Counted from the first letter of the stretch, positions 27,456 through 41,252 are shown. The stretch: DNA of 64,000 nt from Brugia malayi (GCF_000002995.4 NW_025062479.1:13897721-13961720), one strand, 5' to 3'. Translations and numbers: made by a program. The notes: a model not told the origin generated them from the letters alone.

Positions 27456-29877
27456 AGCGCACAAATATTAACGGCAGAATTTCTTTTTTTCGATTCATAT
27501 CTTCTAACTGATACATTAAGTAAAAGAGAGTGAAAGATGACACGAAAGAAGGATGTGACAAATAGTTGGCAAGTTCGATGGATTAATTCTGTTTAGTAAA
27601 CATTTCGAAGAATCTTTTTGGAAGGCAAAGTTTATTGTTGGCATATTTTGTGGGATATTGTTAGAATTCAGAAAGCATAACAATACTTTGCGGTTTTTGG
27701 ACAAAAAAAGCATTCCATGTCTTTTAATTCAATTACTGTTTTTTTTTTAAATACATTTTGAAAATGAAAAAAACGGAAATTAAAAGAAGTAGAAAAAATT
27801 TTTCACATCAATCATCTTTCACTAATAGTATTTGGTTTAAATCTCAAGTGGCAATATTCTTTCTTCTAAAATATTTCAAATAGTATAAGCTAAATTATTT
27901 CTATAAAAAAAAAGGAAAGGAAAGATTTTTTTCATTCATTTATTTTATTTCAACCTTACAAATGTTTTACAAACTAAAATATTTAATAATTCATTAAAAA
28001 AAAAAAGAAAAAATTTTTGATATAATACATTTGAAGTGAATTAGTTAAAGATGAATTTCTATAGAATTTATTTTCAACTTTACAACATTTTCTTAAACAT
28101 TGAATGGTTTATGATTCATCTTTTTCTTCTCTTTCCTTTTTTTTTGTGAATTCAAAAATCTAAAAACATAATAAAATTAAATTTCGTTACACACTTTTAA
28201 CAACTGACTGCAAAAAATAACTTGAAATAAAGTTTAACTTTATTTTAACCTTTTTATTACATAAGAATTTATCAGTTTATATGATAATATTTTTACAAAC
28301 TGTTTGAATACGATGATTTCATTTAAAATACTAAATTAAATCATTAAACTTCTCTTTCAAATGCATTCAGTGCATTAAGAAGCGCAAAATACTAAATGAA
28401 GAAAATATTAATAAAATGTGACACTTCACCTATGACTTTTTTCACTCATTTAATCTTTTACTTTTCTTAGATAAAATGAAATAATTGTAGATAAAAATAA
28501 TCAAGAAAATTTTTTTAAAAAGAGCGTGAAAGGAACCATAATTAAATGATTAAATAATGAATTTAAGATTATACATAAAGTTAAATATTTTAAATGAAGT
28601 TGAATTTAATCAAAGAAACATAATCTTTGATTCAAAGGTACATAAAAAAATTTAACTTTAAAATTTGAATAAATTTTTGTTAGCATATATATATATTGAT
28701 ATTCGTATTTATGAATTTTGAAATGTGGAAAAGTTAGAAATGATAATTAAATAAGAAAGTTCTATAATGATGTCATTTTATAAAGCATAAAATAGGATGA
28801 ATGAATTTAATGCACGTTATAAATTGAATAATCAACATTTTTGAAAGAAAAAAGAAGAAAGAAAGTATTTCTTTCTTCTTTTTATATATTTTGAAATTTA
28901 ACTTTGCATTATTGATATCTTATAATAAAAATAACTTACCATATTATCATGTTTTAATTTAATCAAAAATTACATACATTGAATAAAGTAGTCAAAAATT
29001 ATGAAAAATGCTTCACTTTATTTGTTTCGTTTTCTTCTTTTTTTTTTTTAATCCAAGTAATTAAAAATAAATAAAGTTGTATTTGGCTAAGATTAAAATT
29101 TTTCTCATCAACTTTCAATAGCAAAATAAAAAAAAAAAAAACATGCGGTAGCAATATGTTTTAAAAAAACAAAGAAAAGCTTTCAAAAAAATTTTTTTTC
29201 TTGCCCTCATATTTTAAATGTTATTTTTTTAAAAATAGTACTATTTACTAAATGATATTTCATTATGACTGAATATGATGTTTTATTTTAAAATTATTAT
29301 TAATCTTTATATATTGTGCTAAATTGCATTATTTAACCAATTATTTTAATTAATTTGCTAACTATAATTTATGCTGATTATTTCAATTATGAAGCTTTCA
29401 AAAGTATAATACTAATTAATGATAAATAAATATAAACATTTATTAATGATAAATTTGGAAAATTATTCTTGACAATAACTTTAACTAATTACTATCGTAC
29501 TTTTCTCTTATTTCCAGTTTTTATTCCAAACCCATTTTATAAGTTCAAAAATTGAAAATTAGACGAATAGCCTAAATTGAATAAATTTTCTCATTTTTTC
29601 GAAATTGAATAAGTGTGATTGTCATTTGATGAGCAAATATGAAAGAAAAAAATTGTTTATCATTTTTCTAATTGCACATATTTGGAAATAAATCGGCAAA
29701 TTGTTTACCATTCAAAATGATGTGAAAAGTTTTTTTTCACATCATTTTATTTCGTTTTTTTTTTCCGATTATTTTGATCAGTTTGAAAACGAAGGCAATT
29801 AATTATTTTTTCATAACATTTTCATTTCACCTAGAAAAATGTAATAATTTATCAGTGGAAAAAATAAAAGTTTTAAT

Positions 29878-29961
29878 ACTGAAAAGTTTAGAATAATCAT
29901 TAATAAGTAATTCCTGAATATACTGAAAGTTTAGAATAACCATTAATAAATAATTTCTGGT
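29878..29961. repeat. Two-copy tandem repeat, period about 44 bp
   Basis: ACTGAAAAGTTTAGAATAAT followed by CATTAATAAGTAATTCCTG recurs as ACTGAAAGTTTAGAATAACC with CATTAATAAATAATTTCTGG. Non-coding, upstream of the gene at 30729. Confidence 0.7.
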
Positions 29962-30728
29962 TATATCTTAACGAAGTATAGTAAGTGACATTTTTTTCAA
30001 ACTAATCAAAACAATTAATATGCAAATTATTCAATAGTCATCATAAATTGTTCAACACATTGAATTTCTCTACTTTATTTTTTTAAAAATGCACTCGATG
30101 TACATATGCAAATTTTTTTTTTTTAATTTTGAGCTAAGAAATAAAATAATTCGAATTATTTCACCACTTACGATTTTAGTAACGCTGAAGGTTAGTGGTT
30201 GTTATTTGGATTTTTCTCATATTTGGGAAACTTCGACTTATATTTTAAATTATTTCTGAGTAATTATTAATCAAAGAAAAAAAAAAAACTTAAATGTTTT
30301 TCGTTAAATCATAAAATAGATGAATGTAAATATTATTAAACAGTACAAATTTATCAAATATTCTACAGGATTCACAACAGTATCAATAATTATATGTATC
30401 AGTAATACAGTAGCTTTTGTCAGTGTTATATATGGAGAGATTATGAATTTTACAGTCTTCTTTCAATACCACTTTAAAAATTTTTTTTTTTGATAACGAA
30501 TAATTATCACATTTTGAAAAGTACTGATATGAAATATGGTGATAAGGAAAGTAATTAAATGTAATCCTATGTATGCGTTACTATCAGGAAGTATCATAGG
30601 TTACGTGAGTGCATTCTAATGGGTGGGTATTTATCAAACGATATCATAGATTATGTTTGCCCTTAATGAAAAATCAGAGATAATGAACGATTTATTTTCA
30701 AATTTTTAAGATTTGAAGAGGCGAAGAA

Positions 30729-32993
30729 ATGCATATTTTGCTTATACCACATGTATGTGAAATATGTGCAGCAGTAATTATTATGCTAGTGCTATTATTT
30801 TGGCCTGTATATATTTGTCGTGAAGTAACAGATAATGAACTTGAAAAAGCTTATATTAATGATGAGCAATGTGCGCTAGAACTACGTGTTTGTCTCACGT
30901 TCCTTAAACACGTTTTTTTTTTTTTTTTTTTTTATTTTAAAGAAAAGAAAAGAAAGAAAGTGATAAAGATATTAACATTTTTTGATCTATTTTCCTTTTC
31001 TCTTTCCTTGGAACTACTAAGATTTATTTATTCTTGTAAAAGTTAAGGATGAAAAAGTTACTTTTGTATTAATGAAGACGATAAGTTGAAAAAAAGTTCA
31101 ATTTTTGAAGCAAAATAAAAATTGTAATAAAGAAAAAGTATAAAATAAAAAAAAAGCTCAGGATTAATTTTTTTATACTTAACTATATGCAAATACAATA
31201 TTAGAAGCATTAAATGCATTAAAAGGCATTAATAATTATATGAAACAATTAATTATAGGAACATTTGGAATCGGTTAAACAATTATGTTAAATAATTAAT
31301 TACAGGAAAATTTGAAATTAGTGAAAAATGATACAGTTGTTGAGATTTTACAACAGCAGTTTGATGATCCAATAGATAATATCACTTGGCTAAATATTCG
31401 GTTATTTTGTTTCATAAAATTTTCTACTTTGTTTTGTATGTTCTGAAGCAAAAATAATAAATTAATTAATAAAGCATTTGTTTAAAGCAAATGATTTGTT
31501 GTACAAAATTGAAATTTGCAAATGTATATATAAAATTCTTTGTAAATTTTTCAGTTTCAGTTTTTTTTTTTCTTTTTTTTTTTTTTTTTAAGATTAATAT
31601 TTTAGACATGAATATTATTATGAAAAGTTTACTGCTAATAGTATATGTGTATTGCTTGGATTTCGTCAACGATTCGGCGCTACTAATAAGCAGTATGGAT
31701 CAGGTATAGTTGAAATTAATTTTCTTTTAAATTCTCTTTAAACAGTTTTCTCAAACGAAGAAAATCAATGATAAATTAATTGGCATATTCTTTGATCGAT
31801 AAAGTAAGGAATTATCATTTGATATGATTAATTATCTTTATGATGGCGACAATTTTAAGTATGAAAAGTGTGAATTGCAAAAACAAAAATGGTTTCACCA
31901 AAACATATAATTTTACATACAAATTTATAGAAGCTTAAATTTCAGGTCTAAACTTGTTTAAGTGATTAAATTTTAATCTTATCTCAAACTTAAATATTTT
32001 TGCACACAGATACACACATATATATTTATATACTAATGTATTTGCAGCACATTTGTTAATACCAGTAATTACCGCCACAATAACTATATTTTTTCTGTCT
32101 ACACATATTTTTGAATTTATAACAGATAAAGACAAATCATCATTAACAATTCAAACTTTCTGTGAGCTCATTTGTTGGCTTATCATTTCAATATGTAAGT
32201 TTTTAACAAAAACATTTCTCTATTAAAATGTTTTCGTTCGTTTTCTTTCTTTTTTTTATCCCTATTAATCTAATTAAAATAATTAAAATTGTACAATTTA
32301 CAATATAAATAACACTAATACTTCATCAGAGATCATTTCAATAAAAGGAAGGTTAATACCTTCCCTTTTTTTTTAAAAAAAAAAGAAAATGTTAATTTAA
32401 TTGGAATAATTGAAAATCATAAATTTTACATTGCAAATAATGCCAACAGTTTTGTTAATGATCATTTCAAAAAATAAAATAAAATTATCCATTTGAATTA
32501 TATATAACACCAATGCTTCATCAAAGATCATTTCAACAAAAAAGCATTAATTTTTCATTCGTTTTTTTTTTTTTTTTTTTTCATTAAAATGTGTTAATTT
32601 AATTGAAATAATTAAAAAACATACATTTTGCATTACAAATAACATTAATAGATTATCAAAGATCATCTCAGAAAAAAAAGCAATAAATAAACAAAAAAAA
32701 AAAAAATTAAAATAAATTTAATGAGAATACATGTTTTTGACAAAATAGTAAATGAACTCTCCTTAATCTTTTTAATCAATCATTTTTTTTTCCTCATTTA
32801 GCCTTAACTATCATCGATTTTAATTGGAATGGTACAATTGAATTGTTACGAAATTTGGGCGCAGCTTTTCCATTTGAATGGAAAATTTGCAAATATGTTG
32901 CATGGTTTTGGGCTATTTTTGCAACATTTGAATTACTTATGATCAAATGCTGTCAAAATGTAACATTTTTACTTCTTAATTTTAGATATTTAT

Positions 32994-33034
<41 letters not shown>

Positions 33035-33406
33035 AAATTAATTATAAAAATATGAAAAAATGATAGAATGATGTTAACAATTTGTGCTCTTTATTTGTTG
33101 TATTATTTATTGCTACCGTAATGAATGATTGCAAATGTTATTTATTGTTTAATTTTATTTTTAATTTTTTTTTGACGATAAGGAAGAAAAAACAAAATGG
33201 TGAAGGTGCAAATTTTTTCACTTTTTTTTATTGCTAAATTTAAAAATGTTCATAAAAATTATTTGTTTTAGATTATAATTAAATTTGATAAACCATTTAA
33301 TTTAACAATTGTGAATTTACCAAATGATTATATGTTTATCGATGAGAGTGCACCACCATATCCAAATGATTATAATACGACTGATAGTGCTGTTGATCTT
33401 ATGTGA
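30729..33406 (+). CDS. Four-helix membrane protein, function unknown
   Basis: Six phase-consistent exons: 30729-30887, 31306-31400, 31606-31703, 32048-32194, 32802-32959, 33272-33406; 263 aa. I do not recognise the family. Four hydrophobic segments are visible: residues about 8-30 (CAAVIIMLVLLFWPVYIC), 119-139 (LLIPVITATITIFFL), 153-173 (ICWLIISISLTII) and 196-214 (YVAWFWAIFATFELLM). A polar stretch of about 85 residues between helices 1 and 2 contains NITW, a possible glycosylation site, and the segment LLGFRQRFGATNKQYGSG. The C-terminal tail is polar with PPYPNDYNTTD. The spacing resembles tetraspan proteins, but I see no tetraspanin CCG or claudin W-GLW motif. Exon 1 uses a weak GTTTGT donor chosen because it alone fits the phase. 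The 5' end could extend further. Confidence 0.68.
32262..32690. repeat. Diverged repeat module inside intron 4 and just after
   Basis: Within the intron between 32195 and 32801, a module of roughly 100-130 bp recurs about three times. Its parts are TTAATTTAATTGGAATAATT or TTAATTTAATTGAAATAATT, then TTTACATTGCAAATAA or TTTGCATTACAAATAA, then CTTCATCAGAGATCATTTCA, CTTCATCAAAGATCATTTCA or ATCAAAGATCATCTCA. Blocks start near 32267, 32393, 32500 and 32593. It is non-coding and partly decayed. Confidence 0.6.
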
Positions 33407-33487
33407 TCAATTTATTTCTTCGCTCTTTTTTTCCTTTCTAATTAAAATAACCCAAAAAAAATGTAATTTTGAAAAAAATTTAAATCC

Positions 33488-33493
33488 AATAAA
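33488..33493 (+). terminator. Polyadenylation signal AATAAA for the 30.7-33.4 kb gene
   Basis: AATAAA lies 82 nt after the TGA stop, a normal 3' UTR distance for a nematode gene, followed by T-rich sequence. This is inference from position. Confidence 0.45.
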
Positions 33494-35827
33494 CAGTTAT
33501 TTTATTCAATTTTACGTTAAATTTGTCAAAAGTGTTTTTTTTTTTTTTTTTTTGTGTGTGCATATGTCCATCATTTTATAATTATTTAATTAATACTGAA
33601 AATGATTGTAAGATTATTTGAGAGGAAAAAAGTTACACAATAATTAAATGAAAGAGTGTTAATTAGACTTAGATAATTGCGATCGAATTCAAACAATAGC
33701 TGAATTATTAAATTATTCTTAAATTAAATAAATGACTTAAGTTTGATTTTCATGCTTATTTGATATCTTTGTCGATTAGATAATATAGCATTAAAAAAAT
33801 ATTATCAATAGTCAATGAAAAGGGTGATATAATCAAAATTGAGTAATATCACTGAATGTGTAATTAAAAAAAAAAAGACTTCAACAATATTTAAAATTAC
33901 AATTGAATCAAAAAAAAGACATATTTTGGAGGGAAGAAAATTACTAATTATTTATTTATTTTTTTTTTGTAGCTAAACTAAATAAGTTATATATCATGAT
34001 GACAATAAATGAGGTAGAAGTTAAATAAAAGGTAAATGGTAAGTAGAAGATGAAAGGTAAATGAAGGTAAATGGTAAAAGGTAAATGATGTAAAGATATT
34101 ATTATATGGGAAAGTATGGACTAAGATTTACTTCTTAAAATTTGAAAAAGAAAAAAACTGCGAAAACTATTTTTTCAACTCAAATGTTATTTGTTGATAA
34201 AGAAATAAAAAAATGTAATGAAATTAATTATTGCTGCAATAAATTATTAATGAAATTTTAATGAAATTTATGAAATTTAATGAAAGTTGTTAATGAAATT
34301 TAAATAATATTAATCCATGCATTTCTCAATTTCACTAATTTATTTGAAAGAAAAGAAAACTTTTTTTTCTTTTTAAATTTAATCTTATATTTTATGCTTC
34401 AATGTTCAGCAAAAATAAGAAATAAAATATAAAAATAAATTATTGAATGCTGCACTAATCATTCTTTTAATGTTTTATTATTCAGATATAATTTATTAAG
34501 CATAGATCCTATGAAAAAGTTCAGAATTCTTTTTACAAATTAAATAATTGATAATTTATGATAGTAATTAAAACACTTGGTAAGCAATAAGAGATATGTT
34601 GAAATTTGCAGGTTGAAAAATTATCTATTTTTATTTGCTCTTCAGTTGTTTTCTTGAATATGTCGATATTGTCAATATTTACTGGAAATAAATTTCTTTC
34701 TTTTTTCATTATTTTTGAAAAAATTGTTTTGTAATTTCCTTTTAAAATTCATCATTTATATTACATTACTTCGAGTACTAGTATAGTTTAAAAAGTTAAA
34801 TTAACATTTCCTTTTTATGAGCGAAATTATATTTGTGCTAAAAAATGATGTATTTTTAATCTTGAAATTGTTTACAACTAATTAAAATTTGATTTTTAGC
34901 ATTTACAATTTCTAGCATTTGAAAAGACATTTCAATTCATTTCGAAAAAATACTTTAAAATAAAGTAAAAAAATTGTCACAAAATATTTATTAAGCAAAA
35001 ATTATGAGTTATGTGTATTTTTATTTTAAAATCGATTACAGCTAATTGAAATTAAGTTTTAACATTCATATAAAAAACATTTCAAAACGAAATATTCTGA
35101 AGGAAAATAATTGTCTCATAATAGTCATTAATATTTCATATTTGCATGATTTATAGAATTAAAAAGCACCTAGAAAAATGATAACATTTATCAAAAGTAA
35201 AAATGTCAAAATTTATGCCATCATCGTTCAAAAAAAATAAATAAATAAAAAGGTAAACAAATAAATAAAAAATAAACAAATAAAGGTAAGGTATAATGAA
35301 TAATGTTATTATATAGAAAATACTAAACTTACTCATATATAAAACAAAATTTATCTAAAATTTATTGATTTTTGTTTCTAAAATGGCACACCTAATGATC
35401 AATTTTTAATCAATTAATCAGTTATCATTTTCAGTAATAGAGCTTTTGCATAATGTTTGCTTTTCCTTTAATTACGCTTTTGCTTATTCAAAAAATAATA
35501 GTGAATATTGAATAAAAAATAATATTGAAGAAATTTTGATAATATCATCAAATTGTTCACTTTAAAATTTATTCGTAAAAAAATCACAACAAATATGTAT
35601 CTCATTTGATAATATTCAAATGCTTATCATCACTATTGCGCATAATAACTATTCTATAGTGTTTTAATAATGTTATTGCAACACAACGTTTACCTGTAAT
35701 TTGCTCTCATCAATTAAATAAACAATAATATAATTCACTCTTTACTAGGAGGCTATAATTCTCTTTCTATATACTATCACTAAAAATGATAACTGATAAT
35801 GATATGAGAAAAATCGTTTTTTTCTTT
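33494..35827. other. Convergent intergenic spacer
   Basis: No gene is seen between the plus-strand membrane protein gene and the minus-strand protease-like gene. At about 34029-34090, GGTAAATG or close variants recur several times (AAAGGTAAATGGTAAG and similar). At 34252-34308, AATGAAATTT-like units repeat. The rest is plain AT-rich sequence. Confidence 0.6.
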
Positions 35828-36320
35828 TTAATAAGCTAAAATTTTCTCTCTAAAATCATTATCTAAAATATTCATACGAAATAAATAGATGAATTAATAA
35901 AGATAAGATATCATTGCTCCTTTTATGATACATACCATATATATCATTTTTAGCCTTCTCAGTGATAATGATTACATCATCAGGATGTTTCCAATATTCA
36001 TTATCAATGAATTCTTCATATATGCAAATACCAATATAATAGCAAAAAAAATCATGAAATTCACTAATACGTGTTGCAAACATAAACTTTGTCTAAAATA
36101 TTAAAATAAACTTAAAAAAACAAATAAAATATAAAAATAAAATTATAAAAAATTATATCTTAATTAAACAAATATATGAGAATTTTGACATAACTAAAAA
36201 TTACTGATAAATGACAACAGATGAGTGGTAATATTATTAAATTAAACTGTTTTCACAAAAACAACAAGCAAACAACAAAAATAAAAACTACTTCCATACT
36301 AGTATCATCAACATTTAATC

Positions 36321-36365
<45 letters not shown>

Positions 36366-39300
36366 ATAAACATAGAAAAAGAAAAACAAATAATTTAAAT
36401 ATTTGAAAATTTGCTGTAAGAAAACTAGTCATTTTGTAATAATTTAAAATGTCTTTTTTAAAAAAAAATGCTTCATTACAAGTTCTGCTAAAAAAATACT
36501 AAAGAAATAAATCGTTTTGTAATGATTCAAAATACGTTTTTGGTCATTAGTAATTTATAAATTATTGAATGAAATTTACACAAATATTTTTGAATAATTT
36601 GACTTTATGACTGAATATAATTTAGCTTATTTTTGTTTAGAAACTTACATAAGCTCGTCCAATATGTTGTCGAAATGAAAGAATACCTATCAGTACTGGA
36701 AGGTTACGCTGCTTTCTCATAACTGCTGCACCACCATCACCCTTGAAATTTAAAAAAAAAAAAAAAATTGATTGCATTTTACAAATTCTTTTTTATGTAA
36801 AACAAACATAAATTTGGTAAATTAAATGTCAAAAAAAAAGATGACATTAAATATTATTGCAATAACAAAAAAAAATTTCGATCAATTTTTAAATTAATAT
36901 TAATTAATGAATAAAATTTCAAATAGCTAACATTTTATTAACTAATAAATAATTATACTTAATGCACATGTTTTTTTATTTTTTATTTTTCAAAAAAAAG
37001 CGAGTAATTTCAAACTTCAGTAGCAGTTTGTTCACTTTCAATTATCATAATGCGTTCGCAAGCTGATAATGGAATACTTGGTGGACATTCATCAATGTAA
37101 ACATTATTTTCCAGTAGAAGATTTAATTTAACATTAATTGGATTACTGTCTTTGTGATGCATTAAATTTTCTAAATTTAAATTTATCCTTATCATAAATA
37201 GTTTAATCAATTATAATAATGAATTAATTATGATAAAAAATCAGTATTTGTAAAACACGTAAAAAATTTGTTAAAAATGTAAACTATGCATTGATCATTA
37301 TGTTAATATATTGCTTAAAAAAAAAAACGAAGAAGAAAGTATTGGAATAAAAGTTAAATTAAATATATTGTAATTGGGAAAGGAAAGCTTACTTTTACGT
37401 CCATATGAAGCAATAATATAAATAGCTCCTTCATTTCGAATTATTGATTCTGATATGCATGCTAAATCAAGATTTACCTCTTCCTTATCATGTTCATTTT
37501 CTTCATTTAATTTTCGGATTAATTTATCTAGCGGTTCCACTTCAAAAATTGCTATATCCGAAAATGCCTTATAAAATGGAACACCACGAATCTGCAATAA
37601 ATCAATTACTTTCACTATTTTTTTTTTACTTTTACTATTTTCCACTTTTTTCATTTTTGAATTTTTAGCAAAATTTCTGCTTTGAATAATATTAATTGGT
37701 TATCAAATGCTTTTAGTAATTATTTTTTGTGACACTAATTAAATAATAAATTAATCATCAACTAAAAGTATCTGCTCTAATATTTTCCAGTATAAATTTT
37801 AATTGCCCATTTATCTATTTTATCTCCATATATAATTTTGTTAAATGTTTTAAAAAAAATGTTAAAAAAAATATAAAATTTGTTAAAATGAGTAAGGTCC
37901 ATTAAATTAAGCTTGTGCTTAATATTAAATTTAATTTTGTTTAAATAACGGAAAGATTAATTAAAGCTTAAAGATGACTGCTTAAGGTCTAATTAAAAAT
38001 GCCGTATAATAGATGAGAGTAATTCATTATTTATGGTTAATTAATAAAATTTTCAAAAATAGAGTGATATCTTCATTGAGCATAAAATTCGTCCATAATT
38101 ATAATTATAACATAAATTATAAATATTTGGCCTTAGAATTAAATACCATCAGATGCTTAAGCAAACTATAATCGTTCATTACTAGGGGTTATTATTTATC
38201 TGCTTAAACCGATCATAATTAATTCGGTACTAGGCTATTGGGCTATTATTTATCAGTTTAAACATATTATAATCATTTATTACTAGGCTTTTAGGCTATT
38301 ACTTATTTCATAAATCATTTTGTAATAAAATGAACTAACAACACTGAACATTTATTATCAAAATTGCTATTTAAAAATGCATATATGATGAATAATTAAT
38401 AAAATAAGTATCTTTCTTTTGTTTATTAAATGGCAGAAATGAAAGGATTACTTACAGAAGCAACATTACTAATTATTGATGACATTGGTACAAGTAATGC
38501 AATTGGTTTAATTGATGCAACATTTAATTTATTTTCATTTCTATCTGGACAATCCTAAATTAATATTAATATTAACGAAATGATCACAATAACAAAATTA
38601 AATATAAATTGTAATTGTAAAATATTTATTACATAAATATTAATTTGAAGAAATTTTTCGTTTTTTTCTTTCTCTTCCCATTATTTTAGAAATATTAATT
38701 TGAATTTGTTGTAATTAATGATAGGAAAAAACAAAATAAAAATAAACATACAAATCTTGATACATTATCATAGAGTTTTTTATCTTCCTCACTAATATAC
38801 AAACAAGATGCACCACCATAGATTTTGAATTCATTAACAGGTGTGTTTTTTAGACCACTTAAAAAATGAACCAAATAAATTTTCTATATATATCATAATT
38901 AAATGATCATTGAAGTGTAAAGAAATAGTGATTGAAATTATCGAGTATAAAAGATAAAAATTTCTATTATCACTGAAGTATAAATGGATAAATTATGTTT
39001 GAATTACTGTGTAAAATATATTAATTAAAATTATCATCGAAGTATAAAAGGTAAATTATGGTATCAAAATTTTTATCAAACTTCAAAACATATATCATAA
39101 TTTAAATTAGCATCGGAATATAACAGATAAGAAAATTTCTCCTAGATAAACAAAAAAAAAAGGATAAAAAGTTTGTGGAACTTTAGTTGAAAAATAAATG
39201 ATAGTGAAAAATTTGCAAAAAGTATTTGAAAGTAAAATTTTCAAATTAATATTTAAAGGAAATTTAAAGTTCACTATTTTAGAAGCAATTTCTTTTATTA

Positions 39301-40879
39301 AATTTTTGCCATTCAAATTTTAATGTCTTTCTTGTATTAAAAAAATTTTTCTTTCATTAATTTTTTCTTTCGCTATTCAAGAACAAATAAAAGAAACTTT
39401 ATGCTTTTCTTTTCTCAATTTTTCTTAATTCTTTTCATGTGACTAGTTGATTTTCTGATTTCGGGAAAATATTAAAAATTTCAATGAGATTATCAGTTCA
39501 TTGTTATTTTTTTTTAAAAAAAGATGAAAAATGTTTACTTTTCATTAAAATCCAAGCAACTGGCTGCTGTTATAATATGACGAAGAGTAATAATAACTCC
39601 CGAACAAACATTAATATCTAAAAAAATAAATTTTCAAATTCCTTTTATTTTTTTATTATTAGCTAATCATTGTAAAATTGTTAATTTTATTAATCAACTA
39701 GTTATTGCAGAAGTTTGCATATGTCAATTAATGAATTTAAATTAATAAATTTTTTTTTTAACAAAGAAAGCCATTGTGTATACATTTACAAATTTTTCAA
39801 AAAAAACTTTTAAAATGAAAGAAATCGACATTACAAAATTTTAAAAGTGAATTTTGAAAATTATGCGAGCAAAAAAAAAATAGAAATTACACTATAAATA
39901 AGAAAGCAGAGTGAAAAGACAATACGAATTCTTGGAAAATTTAAAGATTAATTTTTTTTAGAAAAATAAACGATCAATTTTAAAAGTAACCTTTTAAAAA
40001 TTAAACTTTTAAAACAATTGTATAAATTTAACCTGCTTCACCGTTAACATTTTCTCTGATATGAATTATCTGCACTAAATGACCATAATCAGCAGATGAA
40101 ATTATTTCTCCACCTAATAATTTGAACTGTGCTTTATTATTTTTTTGAAATTTGATAGTACGATTGCTATATTTGTATAATGATTGACATTTGGTTATTA
40201 TTTCGAGATTATCATCTTCGGAGATTTTTCCAAATCTTCCACATTTACTACCTAAATTTTAACTGTTAAAAAAATTTTTTTATTCAAAAAATTATAAATT
40301 ATAAGAATATGGCATATGACAATTATCGATTACACAATTTGTTTTTAATGTTACAAGCTTTTATTGCTACTTAATATAGAAATATTTTTTCTGTTCATTT
40401 AATTTTTTCCTGAAACTAAAGACCAATTTGTATGGTAAATTTGAATGGCCAATTGCTTTTGTGCTACTTACTATAGAAAAATTTTATCTAGAAATTTAAT
40501 ATGTGTAGATTTTATAAAAAAATATAGGAATTTTTACTTGGATTATTTGAATTTTCTTTTTAAACTAAAGACCTCATTTATATGACGAATTTGAACTGGC
40601 AAATATTTATTATCAGTAGTGCAGTAAACAAAATAAATTAAAGTTTTTTTTCTTAGTTAAACTTTTATAAGTTTTTAAATGTAAGGATAAAAACGCTTCC
40701 CTACGGAAAAAAAAGAAAAAAGAAACGGAATGCTTTTTACATTAAAGATAAAAAACGCTCTATGATTAAAAAAATTATGCAAATCAATTCTTCTCGTTTC
40801 ATTGAAAATAAAAAATGCAATAAATGATTGAAGTTAAACCTTGAAAAAAGCTAACAATCAGTAACCACAGAAAAAGCAT
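35828..40879 (-). CDS. Secreted trypsin-fold pseudoprotease, DUF316-like
   Basis: Ten phase-consistent exons: 40879-40840, 40251-40033, 39617-39539, 38857-38752, 38554-38456, 37591-37393, 37170-37016, 36741-36649, 36092-35936, 35862-35828; 393 aa. MLFLWLLIVSFFQG is a signal peptide. KLLGGEIIS (about 57-65) matches the trypsin domain start. CSGVIITLRHIITAASC matches the segment around the active-site His, with both disulphide cysteines kept but His replaced by Ser106. SDIAIFEVE keeps the Asp (Asp193). GDGGAAVM replaces GDSGGP, so the nucleophile Ser is Gly302. Two of three catalytic residues are gone, so proteolysis is not expected. Family assignment to the nematode trypsin-like DUF316 group rests on the fold, the N-terminal CG..ISEDD segment and the long insertions. 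It may act as a secreted binding or decoy protein (inference). The last short exon is the least certain; without it the frame reads to a stop at 35859. Confidence 0.8.
38164..38315. repeat. Three diverged tandem copies, period about 50 bp, in an intron
   Basis: Inside the intron between exons 38456 and 37591, units starting near 38164, 38211 and 38264 share ATAATCNTTNATTACTAGG, GGCTATTATTTATC or close forms, and GTTTAAAC or CTTAAACC. Non-coding. Confidence 0.65.
38905..39125. repeat. Degenerate ATCATCGAAGTATAAA repeats in an intron
   Basis: ATCATTGAAGTGTAAA, TTATCGAGTATAAAAG, TATCACTGAAGTATAAA, TATCATCGAAGTATAAAA and AGCATCGGAATATAACA recur irregularly within the intron between exons 39539 and 38857 of the protease-like gene. 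Probably a decayed tandem array. Confidence 0.5.
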
Positions 40880-41252
40880 AAATGGAAAATGAAAATTTCT
40901 TCAGAAAAATAGTCTATTTTATATGTTCATTCTAGTATTTTGAATAGAAAATATTCAAGAAATATTCTAGTAATATAAGTAATCTCCGATAAATAATAAT
41001 AAAGTATTAGTAACAATGATATGACAAGAATTTTCGAATAAGTAAATTTTAGCATAGATAATTTAGTATTTAATCATTTGAAAATATTACTTTGCTTATT
41101 TCATTTAAAACCTGCACAATTTAAATTTTGAATGAATTTTAAATATAATTTAGAGTAGTGGTAAAAATTTGCATACTTCGAAATAATTCATGTTATATAA
41201 AATTATAATTAAGCGTTATTCTAACAGTTGTGTTAATCAATAATTACACGAT
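40880..41252. promoter_or_regulatory. Short divergent promoter region
   Basis: Only 373 bp separate the start codons of the protease-like gene (minus) and the BUB-like gene (plus). Both promoters and any 5' UTRs must lie here, or start within the flanking genes. No specific factor site was recognised. Confidence 0.45.

Noticed and set aside
27318..27533. Cys/Val/Met-rich 71-codon frame
   Set aside because: The repeated peptide comes from the 46-bp TG-rich minisatellite; no exon context.
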